64,000 bases of DNA, from positions 62,001 through 126,000 of the forward strand of contig MFPR01000020.1 in NCBI GenBank assembly GCA_001784175.1, written 5' to 3'. This stretch comes from Candidatus Lindowbacteria bacterium RIFCSPLOWO2_12_FULL_62_27. Its GTDB lineage: Bacteria; Lindowbacteria; 2-12-FULL-62-27. The position numbers and the translations under genes are program-made. A model generated the notes under the pieces. The model searched no databases. It saw only the letters and a list, made by a program, of their open reading frames with translations, and was not told the origin of the DNA. This document shows, one piece after another, positions 1-7,192 of this stretch (positions are counted from its first letter, which is position 1; each line of letters begins with the position of its first letter).

Positions 1-1
1 C

Positions 2-736
2 ATTCTTCTCGTGCTGACCGGCGTCGGCCCGGCCATCTCGTGGCGGAAGGCGACCGGATCGAACTTGGCGAGGAATTTTCTCACGCCGGCGGCCGGGGCC
101 GCGCTGTCGGTGGGGATTCTGTGGGCCGGGGGCGTGCGGCATCCAAAGGCGGCGATGGGGATCGGCTGCATCGTGTTTGTTCTGTCGTGTCTCATTCTCG
201 AATTCTACCGGGACACCGCCGCGCGGCGCCGGTCGACCGGCGAGGCATTTTTCCCCGCGATGGGGCGGCTGATCGGCAAGAACCGCCGGCGGTACGGCGG
301 ATACATCGTGCATGTGGGCGTTGCGGTTACGGCGCTCGGCATCGTCGCCTCGTCGGCCTATCAGGTTGAAAAACAACTGGAGCTTCAGCCGGGCCAGTCC
401 GCGCGCGTGGAGCGGTTTCGGCTGGAGATGGTGGACCTCACGGACGGCGTGCTGCCCAACGCGAAGACCGTCCGGCTGCGCCTGAACGTTTTCAACGAGA
501 ACCGTCCGATGGGCGAGCTTGTGGCTGAGAAGCGCTTGTACGAGAAAACGGAACAGCCGCACACGGAGACCGGCGTGATGGCCCGATTTTTTTATGACCT
601 CTATGTGGTCCTCGCCGGCTGGTCGGGCGACGGGACGGCGATGATCCATGTGTATGTGAATCCGCTCGTGAGCTGGGTGTGGCTGGGCGGCGGGATTTTG
701 CTGATGGGCGCCGTCGTGTGTTTGTGGCCGAAGTGA
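2..736 (+). CDS. ccmF: Cytochrome c heme lyase subunit CcmF, C-terminal part
   Basis: This is the C-terminal 244 residues of CcmF, the integral membrane subunit that ligates heme to apocytochromes c in System I maturation. The reading frame is open to the left edge, so the 5' end lies outside the window. Seen: membrane segments near the start and at the very end (YVNPLVSWVWLGGGIL), and the CcmF-type block around EKRLYEKTEQPHTE followed by FYDLYVVLAGW, which is characteristic of the family's periplasmic loop. The stop overlaps the GTG of ccmH by four bases (GTGA), and ccmA and ccmB follow, so the neighbourhood is a ccm operon. The family assignment is secure; only the length is unknown. Confidence 0.93.
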   Translation: MLLVLTGVGPAISWRKATGSNLARNFLTPAAGAALSVGILWAGGVRHPKAAMGIGCIVFVLSCLILEFYRDTAARRRSTGEAFFPAMGRLIGKNRRRYGGYIVHVGVAVTALGIVASSAYQVEKQLELQPGQSARVERFRLEMVDLTDGVLPNAKTVRLRLNVFNENRPMGELVAEKRLYEKTEQPHTETGVMARFFYDLYVVLAGWSGDGTAMIHVYVNPLVSWVWLGGGILLMGAVVCLWPK

Positions 737-1161
737 GCGCGTCGCTTGTGTTATTGCATCTGGCCCTCTTTTTCCCGGCTGCGACTCCCCAGCCCTCTGA
801 CTTGGTCTCGGAGTTCATGTGTCCGTGCCCCGACCGGTGCGGCAAGGCGCTCGAGGTGTGCGAGTGCTCGGACGCGGCCGGATACATCCAGGAACTCATG
901 GATCTGCGGAGCCGCGGCCTGAGCCGGGAGGCGGTGCGGGAGAAGTTCGTCGAGAAGTACGGCCCCTCGGTTCTGGCGTCCCCGCCCGCGAAAGGATTCG
1001 GCCTCGTCGTGTATCTGCTCCCGCCCCTGGCGGTACTCGGCGGCGCCGTTCTGGCGGTCGGGGTCGCGCGGCGGTGGAAGCGCCGGCCTGTTGGCGCGCC
1101 CAAGGTGACGGATGCGGATTTAAAACGGGCCGAGGAGGCGATGAAGAAATGGCGATCGTAG
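733..1161 (+). CDS. ccmH: CcmH/CycL-type cytochrome c biogenesis thiol protein
   Basis: A 142-residue protein with a hydrophobic N-terminal signal segment, then a cysteine-rich block (FMCPCPDRCGKALEVCEC) and the family stretch EKYGPSVLASPPAKG followed by a membrane helix. CcmH keeps apocytochrome CXXCH thiols reduced for heme attachment. The usual LRCPVCQ motif is replaced by a variant carrying five cysteines, so the redox chemistry may differ. I chose GTG at 733 because it overlaps the ccmF stop (GTGA) and places the signal peptide at the N-terminus; a longer reading from 679 would remove that. The gene ends just inside the next one. Confidence 0.85.
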   Translation: MSASLVLLHLALFFPAATPQPSDLVSEFMCPCPDRCGKALEVCECSDAAGYIQELMDLRSRGLSREAVREKFVEKYGPSVLASPPAKGFGLVVYLLPPLAVLGGAVLAVGVARRWKRRPVGAPKVTDADLKRAEEAMKKWRS

Positions 1162-1424
1162 GCGCGGTCATGATGCTCCTGTCCGCCGCCGCGCTCTTGT
1201 ATGTCTTCTCGGCGTTTTTGAGCGATCCGGCCGGCGTCGGAGACGCCGGCACTTGGGGCGCCGGAGGCGCTGATCCGCCGTCACCGGCCGCCCGCGCGGC
1301 CGAAGCGATCGCCGAGATGGAAATGGATCTTGCCGCCGGAAAGATTTCCAGGGAGGATTTCGAGACGATCCGCAGTCAGGCCGTCGCGGAGTTGGCGGCG
1401 GAATTAAAGAAAGGACGCGCATGA
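1149..1424 (+). CDS. Mini CcmI-like membrane protein (91 aa)
   Basis: A 91-residue protein with one N-terminal membrane helix (about residues 3-23), a flexible linker, and a charged amphipathic tail (EMEMDLAAGKISREDFETIRSQ) that resembles the N-terminal membrane and linker part of CcmI, where a D/E-rich stretch with a G-K-[IL]-S-x-E-D-[FY] core follows the first helix. The large TPR domain of full CcmI is missing. The ATG overlaps the end of ccmH by 13 bases and the stop overlaps the next gene (ATGA). Residues 27-43 are encoded by the 51-bp palindromic element, so part of the linker is probably repeat-derived. The CcmI relation is inference from a short match. Confidence 0.62.
   Translation: MAIVGAVMMLLSAAALLYVFSAFLSDPAGVGDAGTWGAGGADPPSPAARAAEAIAEMEMDLAAGKISREDFETIRSQAVAELAAELKKGRA
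1227..1277 (+). repeat. 51-bp palindromic coding-embedded element, copy 1
   Basis: The element holds an inverted repeat GCCGGCGTC-3 nt-GACGCCGGC followed by a smaller hairpin around GCGCC-GGA-GGCGC, and ends in GATCCG. This copy lies in the linker of the 91-residue protein and is read in the frame CCG-GCC-GGC. It differs from copy 2 by one base in 51. Confidence 0.85.
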
Positions 1425-2383
1425 ATCGGTTGTGGGGTCATTCTGTTAGTTTGTTAGTCAGCCATTGGTTCATTGTTGCATTCTCAATGTTGAATGTATC
1501 CGCCGTCCCCGCCGCCGGCGCCGAGCCGGGCCTGGCGATCCGGCAGAATCACCTGTTCTTTGAATTCGCCGGGGAGAGCGGCCGGGTGGTGTGCGGGATA
1601 CAGGAAATCGTGGTGATCGAAAACGCCGGCTCGGCGATTCCTGAAAATCCGGCCGGAACGGTCCGGTTGTCGGTTCCGGTGGCCGCCCTCTCGGTCCGCC
1701 CGATGCCGGTGCCGCCGGTCATGCCGGGCGCCGAATCTGTCCGGCCGCTTGAGGCATCGGAGGTGGACATCCAGCCGGGCGAATTGCGGATCAAACGACA
1801 TCTTCATGCGGGCAAGAACACGTTTTCGTACGCGTATATCCTCCCGGTTTCCGGCGACGCCGTCCGGTTTGAGAAGAAGGTGATCATGCCCACCCGCCTC
1901 CTCGTTTCCTTCGCGCCTGATGTCGGCGGGCTGACGTCGAAGACGCTGACGGTCGAACGCGCCGAGGGCGGATACAAGATCATCGGTCAGAGTCTGGCTG
2001 CGGGCACGATGATCGATCTGGAGTTCACCGGCGTCGGACGCGTGTCGGCTGGCGTCCCGACACCGGATCCCGGCGCCGCCCCGGTTCAGATCGCCCCGAG
2101 CCGGACCATCGAGGCGTTTCTGGCGCCGACGATGGCCGGCGTTATTCTGGCGCTGGTTGTGTTCCTACATCTTCGGCTGCGCCGGACCGCACGGTCGGTG
2201 GAGGCGCGATTCCGGAAATTTCTGATGGACGAAATCGAATCTCTCGACGCCGCTTTTGATCGAAGCGATGTGCGGCCGGAGTATCACAAGCGCAGAAAGA
2301 AACTCCTGATGGATATGCTCCGGATCAGCGCCTCCGGCGCCCCAAGTGCCGGCGTCTCTGACGCCGGCCGGGAGATTCATTGA
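1421..2383 (+). CDS. Unknown signal-anchored protein with cytoplasmic tail, ccm-linked
   Basis: A 320-residue protein I cannot name. Seen: N-terminal signal-like hydrophobic stretch (to about residue 33, ending VPAAGA), a beta-rich extracytoplasmic region of roughly 190 residues, one membrane helix near residues 228-250 (APTMAGVILALVVFLHL), and a charged cytoplasmic tail with FLMDEIESLDAAFDRSD, similar in style to linker segments of CcmI-type proteins. The last 20 codons are largely made by an inverted copy of the 51-bp element. It starts by a four-base ATGA overlap with the preceding gene and overlaps ccmA, so it is co-translated with the ccm genes and may act in cytochrome c assembly; that role is inferred from position only. 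Confidence 0.75.
   Translation: MNRLWGHSVSLLVSHWFIVAFSMLNVSAVPAAGAEPGLAIRQNHLFFEFAGESGRVVCGIQEIVVIENAGSAIPENPAGTVRLSVPVAALSVRPMPVPPVMPGAESVRPLEASEVDIQPGELRIKRHLHAGKNTFSYAYILPVSGDAVRFEKKVIMPTRLLVSFAPDVGGLTSKTLTVERAEGGYKIIGQSLAAGTMIDLEFTGVGRVSAGVPTPDPGAAPVQIAPSRTIEAFLAPTMAGVILALVVFLHLRLRRTARSVEARFRKFLMDEIESLDAAFDRSDVRPEYHKRRKKLLMDMLRISASGAPSAGVSDAGREIH
2321..2371 (-). repeat. 51-bp palindromic coding-embedded element, copy 2 (inverted)
   Basis: Reverse-strand copy, 50 of 51 bases equal to copy 1. It encodes residues 301-317 at the C-terminus of the unknown ccm-linked membrane protein and is read from the strand opposite to that used in copy 1. Confidence 0.87.
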
Positions 2384-3012
2384 TATCCATCACGGACCTC
2401 ACCGTCGATTTCGGTCCGGTACGGGCCTTGGATCACGTGACGCTGGATCTGCCGTCCGGCGCCATCATGGTTCTTGCCGGTCCGAACGGTTCCGGAAAGA
2501 GCACCCTGCTCTGGGCGATGGCGGGCCTGCTCCTGCCGACGTCCGGCGCCGTGCGACTGCGCGGGCCGGCTGGCGTGCCGTCGATCGGATTTCTGGCGCA
2601 TCAGAGTTTTCTGTATGAGGAACTCACCCCGCTTGAAAATCTCGTTCTGGCCGCGCGGCTGTGCGGTCTGTCCGATCCGGCCGGCCGGTCCATCGGGATG
2701 ATCCGGAAGATCGGGCTGGAATCCGAGTCCCGTCGGCGGGTGTCTACCTTGTCCCGGGGGCAGCAACAGTTGGCGGCGTTTGCGCGCGCGGTGTTGCCGG
2801 ACCCGCCGGTTCTGTTTCTGGACGAGCCGTTTTCGAATCTCGACCGGACGGCCGTCCACGTCATCCGTCAGATGCTTGATCCCTTTGTGTCCCCGGACCG
2901 TCTGGCGGTCATTGCGACGCACGATCCGAATCCGGAACCGTTGTCCGGCTTGCCGACCCGTTGCATCCAGATCGAATCGGGGCGGGTCCGCATGGTCCGC
3001 GGAGCATCATGA
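2380..3012 (+). CDS. ccmA: Heme exporter ATP-binding subunit CcmA
   Basis: A 210-residue ABC ATPase that drives release of holo-CcmE in cytochrome c maturation. Walker A is GPNGSGKST at residues 34-42, the Q-loop glutamine is near 75, the signature LSRGQ at 124-128, Walker B LFLDEP at 145-150 and the switch histidine at 181. It is short and ends soon after the H-loop, as CcmA proteins do. The start is TTG at 2380, overlapping the stop of the gene before; no ATG fits better because the first strand (ISITDLTVDFG) begins right there. ccmB follows with an ATGA overlap. The generic ABC match is certain; the CcmA identity rests on size and on the ccmB partner. Confidence 0.92.
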   Translation: MISITDLTVDFGPVRALDHVTLDLPSGAIMVLAGPNGSGKSTLLWAMAGLLLPTSGAVRLRGPAGVPSIGFLAHQSFLYEELTPLENLVLAARLCGLSDPAGRSIGMIRKIGLESESRRRVSTLSRGQQQLAAFARAVLPDPPVLFLDEPFSNLDRTAVHVIRQMLDPFVSPDRLAVIATHDPNPEPLSGLPTRCIQIESGRVRMVRGAS

Positions 3013-3677
3013 ATCCCGTATCGGCGCTGGCGGCGGCGGAACTGAAAGTCGAATGCCGGAACCCTTCGGGTGTTGTCTCCGCCGCAATGTTTTCCTGCCT
3101 CGCGCTTCTGGCGCAGGCGCTGGTCCTTCCAGGCGTGGTTGCGGCGCGCCCGGAGGCGGCCTTTGCGGCGTGTTTCATCGCTGTCTTTTTTTCGGTGCTT
3201 CTGGCGGAAACCGGCCGGATGGCGCGGGAATCCAAAACGGGAACGCCGTTTGTCCTTGCGCTCAGCCCGGCCTGCTCGCCGGCGCTCTTTGCGGGGAAAT
3301 CCGCTGTGCCGTTCGGTTTCATGATGCTGGTCGAAGCCTGCATGGCGCCGCTTCTGATTGTGTTCTTTAACCTGCCAGTCCGGGGGCCCTGGTGGGCCGT
3401 CGCGCTTCTCGCGGCGCTGGTGAATCTGTCCCTGGCGGGATTGACCACACTCCTCGGCGCCGCCGCGTCGTCCTGGAAAGGCGTCGCCCGCGCCGTCTCG
3501 TTGCCGCTCCTGGTCCTTCCGCTCGCGCTGCCCGTTCTGGCGACGGCCGTGGTCGGCGCCGCCCGCGCGATGGCGCACGATCCGTTCGGCGCGCATCTCC
3601 GGCTGCTTCTTGCATCGGCTCTGGCGATCTGGACCGTGGGCATGGCGACGTACGGGAAATTGCTTGGAAGATATTGA
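3009..3677 (+). CDS. ccmB: Heme exporter membrane subunit CcmB
   Basis: A 222-residue polytopic membrane protein with about six hydrophobic helices, the permease partner of CcmA. The family segment following helix 2 is visible: ETGRMARESKTGTPFVLALSP, a degenerate version of the D-x-x-x-G-x-[LI] stretch of CcmB. ATG at 3009 overlaps the ccmA stop by four bases, which decides the start against a longer reading from 2961. ccmC and ccmE are not in the window and may lie upstream with the rest of ccmF. Confidence 0.9.
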   Translation: MNPVSALAAAELKVECRNPSGVVSAAMFSCLALLAQALVLPGVVAARPEAAFAACFIAVFFSVLLAETGRMARESKTGTPFVLALSPACSPALFAGKSAVPFGFMMLVEACMAPLLIVFFNLPVRGPWWAVALLAALVNLSLAGLTTLLGAAASSWKGVARAVSLPLLVLPLALPVLATAVVGAARAMAHDPFGAHLRLLLASALAIWTVGMATYGKLLGRY

Positions 3678-3699
3678 TCGAAGAGATACCGTAGAGCGT

Positions 3700-4674
3700 A
3701 TGAGCGATTCGACCGGCCCGGAGGTTGGTCCGGAGGCGAAATTCCGGCCGGCGTCAGAGACGCCGGCACCTGGGGCGCCAGAGGCGCTGTTCCGCCCCCA
3801 GCTTCTGGTGCAGTGGTTTGTCATCCCGCTTCTCGTGGTGGGCTTGTGTGTCGGGCTGTATCTCAGTTTCCGGCTGCTGATGCTGGAGAGCAAGACGACG
3901 GAAGACTATTTGAACGAGCTGCGAAGCGGCAACCCGCATCGCGCCTGGCAGGCCGCGTTTGCGCTCGCCAACCAGGTCAATCTCGGCCGCCTCCCGGAAC
4001 ACGAACAGTCTGCGGTCGGCCGGCAGCTCCTCGAGATGCTGGACCAGAGTTCGGCCGGCGCAGGCGAAATCCGGCACTATCTGATTCTGACCCTGGGCCG
4101 GCTCCGGTACTCGGAGGCCGTTCCGCGCTTGCTCGCATTGGCCGACGGCGCGGACGCGACGGAAAAAATATACGCGCTGCTGGCGCTGGGAGAGATCAAA
4201 CCGGTCGAGGCGATCGACGCCGTGTCCCGGTCGCTGAATGATCCGGACCCGGGCGTCCGGAAAACCGCCGCGCATCTTTTCGCTGTGCTGAATCGCCCGC
4301 TGCCCGCCGGCCGGGTCAGCGCCTATACCCTGCCGCCGGACTGGCCGGTGCGCCTTCGGCCGGTCCTGAACGATCCGGTTGCGGACGTCCGATGGAACGC
4401 GGCGATTTCACTTGCCGAGTTCCGCGACCCGGCGGCCATTCCAGTGCTGGCCGGTATGCTGGACCGGCCGGTGCTGGCGGCCGAGCTGAAAGAATTCGGC
4501 GGACTTGACGAAACGAAGGTCGAAAAGATAATCAAGGCGGCACTGGCCGCAAGCCTGCAGTATCGGGATGCCGGCCTGGGCGGGAAAATCCAGACGCTGG
4601 CTGAATCGGATCCCAACGCCGCGGTGCAGGCGACTGCCCGACAGGCCTTGGAGCGCTTAAGAGGGACGAATTAA
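3700..4674 (+). CDS. Membrane-anchored HEAT-repeat protein beside the bc complex
   Basis: A 324-residue protein with a short N-terminal tail, one membrane helix near residues 37-58 (VIPLLVVGLCVGLYLSF) and then helical HEAT/PBS-type repeats, seen as recurrent A-x-x-x-L and D-x-x-x-x-V-R-x-x-A-A patterns (DPDPGVRKTAAH, DPVADVRWNAAI). Such repeats are protein-binding scaffolds. It sits between the ccm genes and the Rieske gene and abuts the latter with no gap, which suggests a role in assembly or stability of the bc-type complex (inference). Residues 16-32, before the helix, come from copy 3 of the 51-bp element. The ATG at 3700 was chosen because the upstream extension would overlap ccmB. Confidence 0.82.
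   Translation: MSDSTGPEVGPEAKFRPASETPAPGAPEALFRPQLLVQWFVIPLLVVGLCVGLYLSFRLLMLESKTTEDYLNELRSGNPHRAWQAAFALANQVNLGRLPEHEQSAVGRQLLEMLDQSSAGAGEIRHYLILTLGRLRYSEAVPRLLALADGADATEKIYALLALGEIKPVEAIDAVSRSLNDPDPGVRKTAAHLFAVLNRPLPAGRVSAYTLPPDWPVRLRPVLNDPVADVRWNAAISLAEFRDPAAIPVLAGMLDRPVLAAELKEFGGLDETKVEKIIKAALAASLQYRDAGLGGKIQTLAESDPNAAVQATARQALERLRGTN
3744..3794 (+). repeat. 51-bp palindromic coding-embedded element, copy 3
   Basis: Forward copy with three differences from copy 2. It encodes the segment before the membrane helix of the HEAT-repeat protein and is read one base out of phase relative to copy 1, so conservation is of DNA rather than of peptide. Confidence 0.85.
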
Positions 4675-5223
4675 ATGGCGGAACAACCACAATCCCCAAA
4701 CGTCGAACCCAAACCCGCCGCACTTGGGGCGCCGGAGGCGCGGACCCGGCGCGGGTTTTTCAAGTGGCTGGGCGGCGCATGGGCGGCGTTTACGGCCGGC
4801 GTCGGCATGATGAACATTCTGACGGTCCGATTCCTCTATCCGAACGTGCTGTTCATTCCGCCCACCGACGTCAAAGTTGGCTTGCCGGAGGAATTCCAGG
4901 TGGGTCAGGTGGACACGCGGTTCAAGGACAAATTCGGGTTCTGGATCGTGCGGACCGAGGAGGGATTCTACGCCGTGTCGACGGTCTGCACCCACCTCGG
5001 CTGCCAGCCCAACTGGCTGGAGGCGGAACAGAAATTCAAATGCCCGTGCCACGGATCAGGATTTTATGTTTCGGGGATCAATTTCGAGGGCCCGGCGCCC
5101 CGGCCGCTTGAGCGGTTCCGCATCGTCCTCGCGGACGACGGGCAGATCTTGGTGGACAAGTCGAGAAAGTATCAGCATGAGTTAGGGCAATGGACAGACC
5201 CAGAGGCGTTCCTCAGAGTTTAA
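4675..5223 (+). CDS. Rieske iron-sulfur protein of a cytochrome bc-type complex
   Basis: A 182-residue Rieske subunit that passes electrons from quinol to the c-type cytochrome. The [2Fe-2S] ligands are C105-x-H107 with C110 in CTHLGC, and C123/H126 in CPCHGSGF; the two extra cysteines C110 and C125 would form the stabilising disulfide. The N-terminus has a twin-arginine stretch (RRGFFKWLGG, residues 25-34) followed by a membrane anchor (AAFTAGVGMMNIL), as expected for Tat-dependent Rieske insertion. It is the first gene of the bc set; cytochrome b follows after 72 bases. Residues 15-25 match a truncated 51-bp element. ATG directly follows the preceding stop. Confidence 0.95.
   Translation: MAEQPQSPNVEPKPAALGAPEARTRRGFFKWLGGAWAAFTAGVGMMNILTVRFLYPNVLFIPPTDVKVGLPEEFQVGQVDTRFKDKFGFWIVRTEEGFYAVSTVCTHLGCQPNWLEAEQKFKCPCHGSGFYVSGINFEGPAPRPLERFRIVLADDGQILVDKSRKYQHELGQWTDPEAFLRV
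4717..4748 (+). repeat. 51-bp element, truncated copy 4
   Basis: About 32 bases matching the right half of the 51-bp element (CACTTGGGGCGCCGGAGGCG), with its left palindrome missing. It is read in the same phase as copy 3 and encodes residues 15-25 of the Rieske protein, in the disordered N-terminal tail before the Tat motif. Confidence 0.7.
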
Positions 5224-5295
5224 GAACGCCTCGTTTCGTAGCTCCCCGTTGCGGGGCTTCTGATTTTCTGAATTTCTGATTTGAGGTGTACCCTG

Positions 5296-6114
5296 ATGTG
5301 GGACAAGATTAAGAATTACGTCACCGACTCCCAAGTCTGGAAATCCGTCATCCGGCACGGATACCCGGACACCCGCCGAAACCGTGTCCTGGTGGTCCTG
5401 ACCAACGTCTTTTTGCACCTGCACCCGACCAAGGTCCCGGCGCATTCGCTCAAGCTCTCCTACACGTGGTGCATGGGCGGCCTCACGTTTTTCCTGTTCC
5501 TGGTCGAGACTCTGACCGGCGTTCTCCTCATGTTTTACTACCGGCCCGTCGGCGAATACGCCTACAACGACATTCTCGCCCTCCGGGAACACGTCCCGCT
5601 CGGCATCATGCGCGAAATTCACCGTTGGGGCGCGCACGCCATGGTCATCACGGTCTGGCTTCACATGCTGCGCGTCTTTTTGACGGGTTCCTACAAGCCG
5701 CCCCGCGAGTTCAACTGGGGCGTCGGCGTGATTCTGCTCACGCTCACGCTCCTGTTGTCCTTCACCGGATATCTTCTCCCCTGGGACCAGCTCGCGATCT
5801 GGGCCATTACGGTTGGGTCCAACATGGCGCGCGCCACGCCCTTTGTCGGGCATGAAGGTCCGGGATCAAAACTCCTCAATCCCGGCCTGCTTGGCATGGA
5901 GGACATTCCGCTGATCCATGCGACCGACGACGCCCGGTTTGTGCTCTTGGGCGGCCCATTTGTCGGTGAAGCCACGCTGCTCCGGTTTTACGTTCTGCAC
6001 TGCGTCTTCATCCCGCTGGCGGCGGCCACCCTGATCGCCGTGCATTTCTGGCGGGTCCGAAAAGACGGAGGCATCTCCTCGCCGACGGACGACTTTTCCC
6101 AGAAACCCCTGTGA
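5296..6114 (+). CDS. Cytochrome b, N-terminal (b6-like) subunit
   Basis: A 272-residue membrane protein carrying the heme-binding four-helix core of cytochrome b. Histidine pairs are visible on helix 2 (RWGAHAMVITVWLHML) and helix 4 (LHCVFIPLAAATLIAVH), enough for two b hemes, and the quinol-site region follows GYLLPWDQLAIWA. It ends after helix 4, so cytochrome b is split as in b6/subunit IV systems. ATG 5296 is preceded by GAGGTG at 5283-5288 with good spacing, which decides against the TTG at 5281. The stop overlaps the next gene's GTG (GTGA). Confidence 0.95.
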   Translation: MWDKIKNYVTDSQVWKSVIRHGYPDTRRNRVLVVLTNVFLHLHPTKVPAHSLKLSYTWCMGGLTFFLFLVETLTGVLLMFYYRPVGEYAYNDILALREHVPLGIMREIHRWGAHAMVITVWLHMLRVFLTGSYKPPREFNWGVGVILLTLTLLLSFTGYLLPWDQLAIWAITVGSNMARATPFVGHEGPGSKLLNPGLLGMEDIPLIHATDDARFVLLGGPFVGEATLLRFYVLHCVFIPLAAATLIAVHFWRVRKDGGISSPTDDFSQKPL

Positions 6115-7190
6115 TCGAGACCCTCAAACACTGCATTAACGCCCTCGCCGCGCCGACGATCTTTTTGCCCCTGGTGGCGGCCGCGTTTTTCCTCGTCCTG
6201 CATTTTTACCGCACCATCACGCGCCCGAAGGTGGCGCTCGGTATCCTGATCGGCGCGATCCTGTTTTACGTCGTGTCGCTCTTCGACCCGAATTTCCAGC
6301 ACATCGTCGCCAAGCCGGACAACGTGCCGATCACGATCATGCTCCTCCTGTGTGGATTCTGCGTCTGGCTGGCCCTCCGGCAGGCCGCGATCAACGACGA
6401 GCGGATGGAACGGGGCCTTCCGCCGCTCGAAAAGGAGTCGAGCGAGACCATTTTCGTCTGGCCAGACCTCGTCTACATCGAATTTTTGTCCGCCATCCTT
6501 GTCGGCGTCATCCTGACCCTGTGGTCGATCGAGCTGAAAGCGCCGCTGGAGCAGCCGGCGAGCCCTTTCAAGGCGCCGAACCCCTCCAAGGCGCCGTGGT
6601 ACTTTCTGGGGTTGCAGGAAATGCTGGTGTATTTCGACCCGTGGCTGGCCGGCGTGGTTTTCCCGAGTCTGATCATCTCCGGGCTGATCTCTATTCCGTA
6701 CATGGACACCAATCCGCGGGGCAGCGGCTACTACTCGTTCAAACAGCGCCGGATGTCGATCACGATTTATCTGTTCGGATTCCTGTTTCTTTGGGTCACG
6801 CTCATCATGCTCGGCACGTTTTTCCGGGGACCCAACTGGAACTTTTTCGGGCCTTATGAATTCTGGGACGTCCACAAAGTCGAGCCGCTGGTCAATATCA
6901 ACCTGAGCGAGATCATCTACGTGAAACTCCTCCACACGGGCATGCCGGCCCACTGGCTGCCGCGGGAGATATGGGGCCTGCTCCTTGTCGGATTCTACCT
7001 CTTTGCCCTCCCGCCGATCCTGCAGAAAACGGTGCTGAAGAAATTTTACGCCGAGATGGGCTTTGTCCGATACAACGTCTTCATGATGCATTTCCTGATG
7101 ATGATGATGCTCCCGCTGAAGATGATCTGCCGGTGGATGTTCAACCTGAAATATTTCGTCGCCGTCACCGAGTTCTTTTTCAACATCTGA
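6111..7190 (+). CDS. Cytochrome b, C-terminal (subunit IV-like) protein
   Basis: A 359-residue membrane protein that completes the split cytochrome b. The quinol-oxidation region is seen as PNPSKAPWYFLGLQEMLVYF, with APWY in place of the PEWY motif. It is longer than plant or cyanobacterial subunit IV (about 160 residues): extra hydrophobic segments lie both before this block (residues 10-90) and after it (about residues 215-345, including a methionine-rich stretch near 325). The start is GTG at 6111, overlapping the previous stop. Function: quinol oxidation and proton translocation jointly with the N-terminal subunit. Confidence 0.92.
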   Translation: MIETLKHCINALAAPTIFLPLVAAAFFLVLHFYRTITRPKVALGILIGAILFYVVSLFDPNFQHIVAKPDNVPITIMLLLCGFCVWLALRQAAINDERMERGLPPLEKESSETIFVWPDLVYIEFLSAILVGVILTLWSIELKAPLEQPASPFKAPNPSKAPWYFLGLQEMLVYFDPWLAGVVFPSLIISGLISIPYMDTNPRGSGYYSFKQRRMSITIYLFGFLFLWVTLIMLGTFFRGPNWNFFGPYEFWDVHKVEPLVNINLSEIIYVKLLHTGMPAHWLPREIWGLLLVGFYLFALPPILQKTVLKKFYAEMGFVRYNVFMMHFLMMMMLPLKMICRWMFNLKYFVAVTEFFFNI

Positions 7191-7192
7191 CC

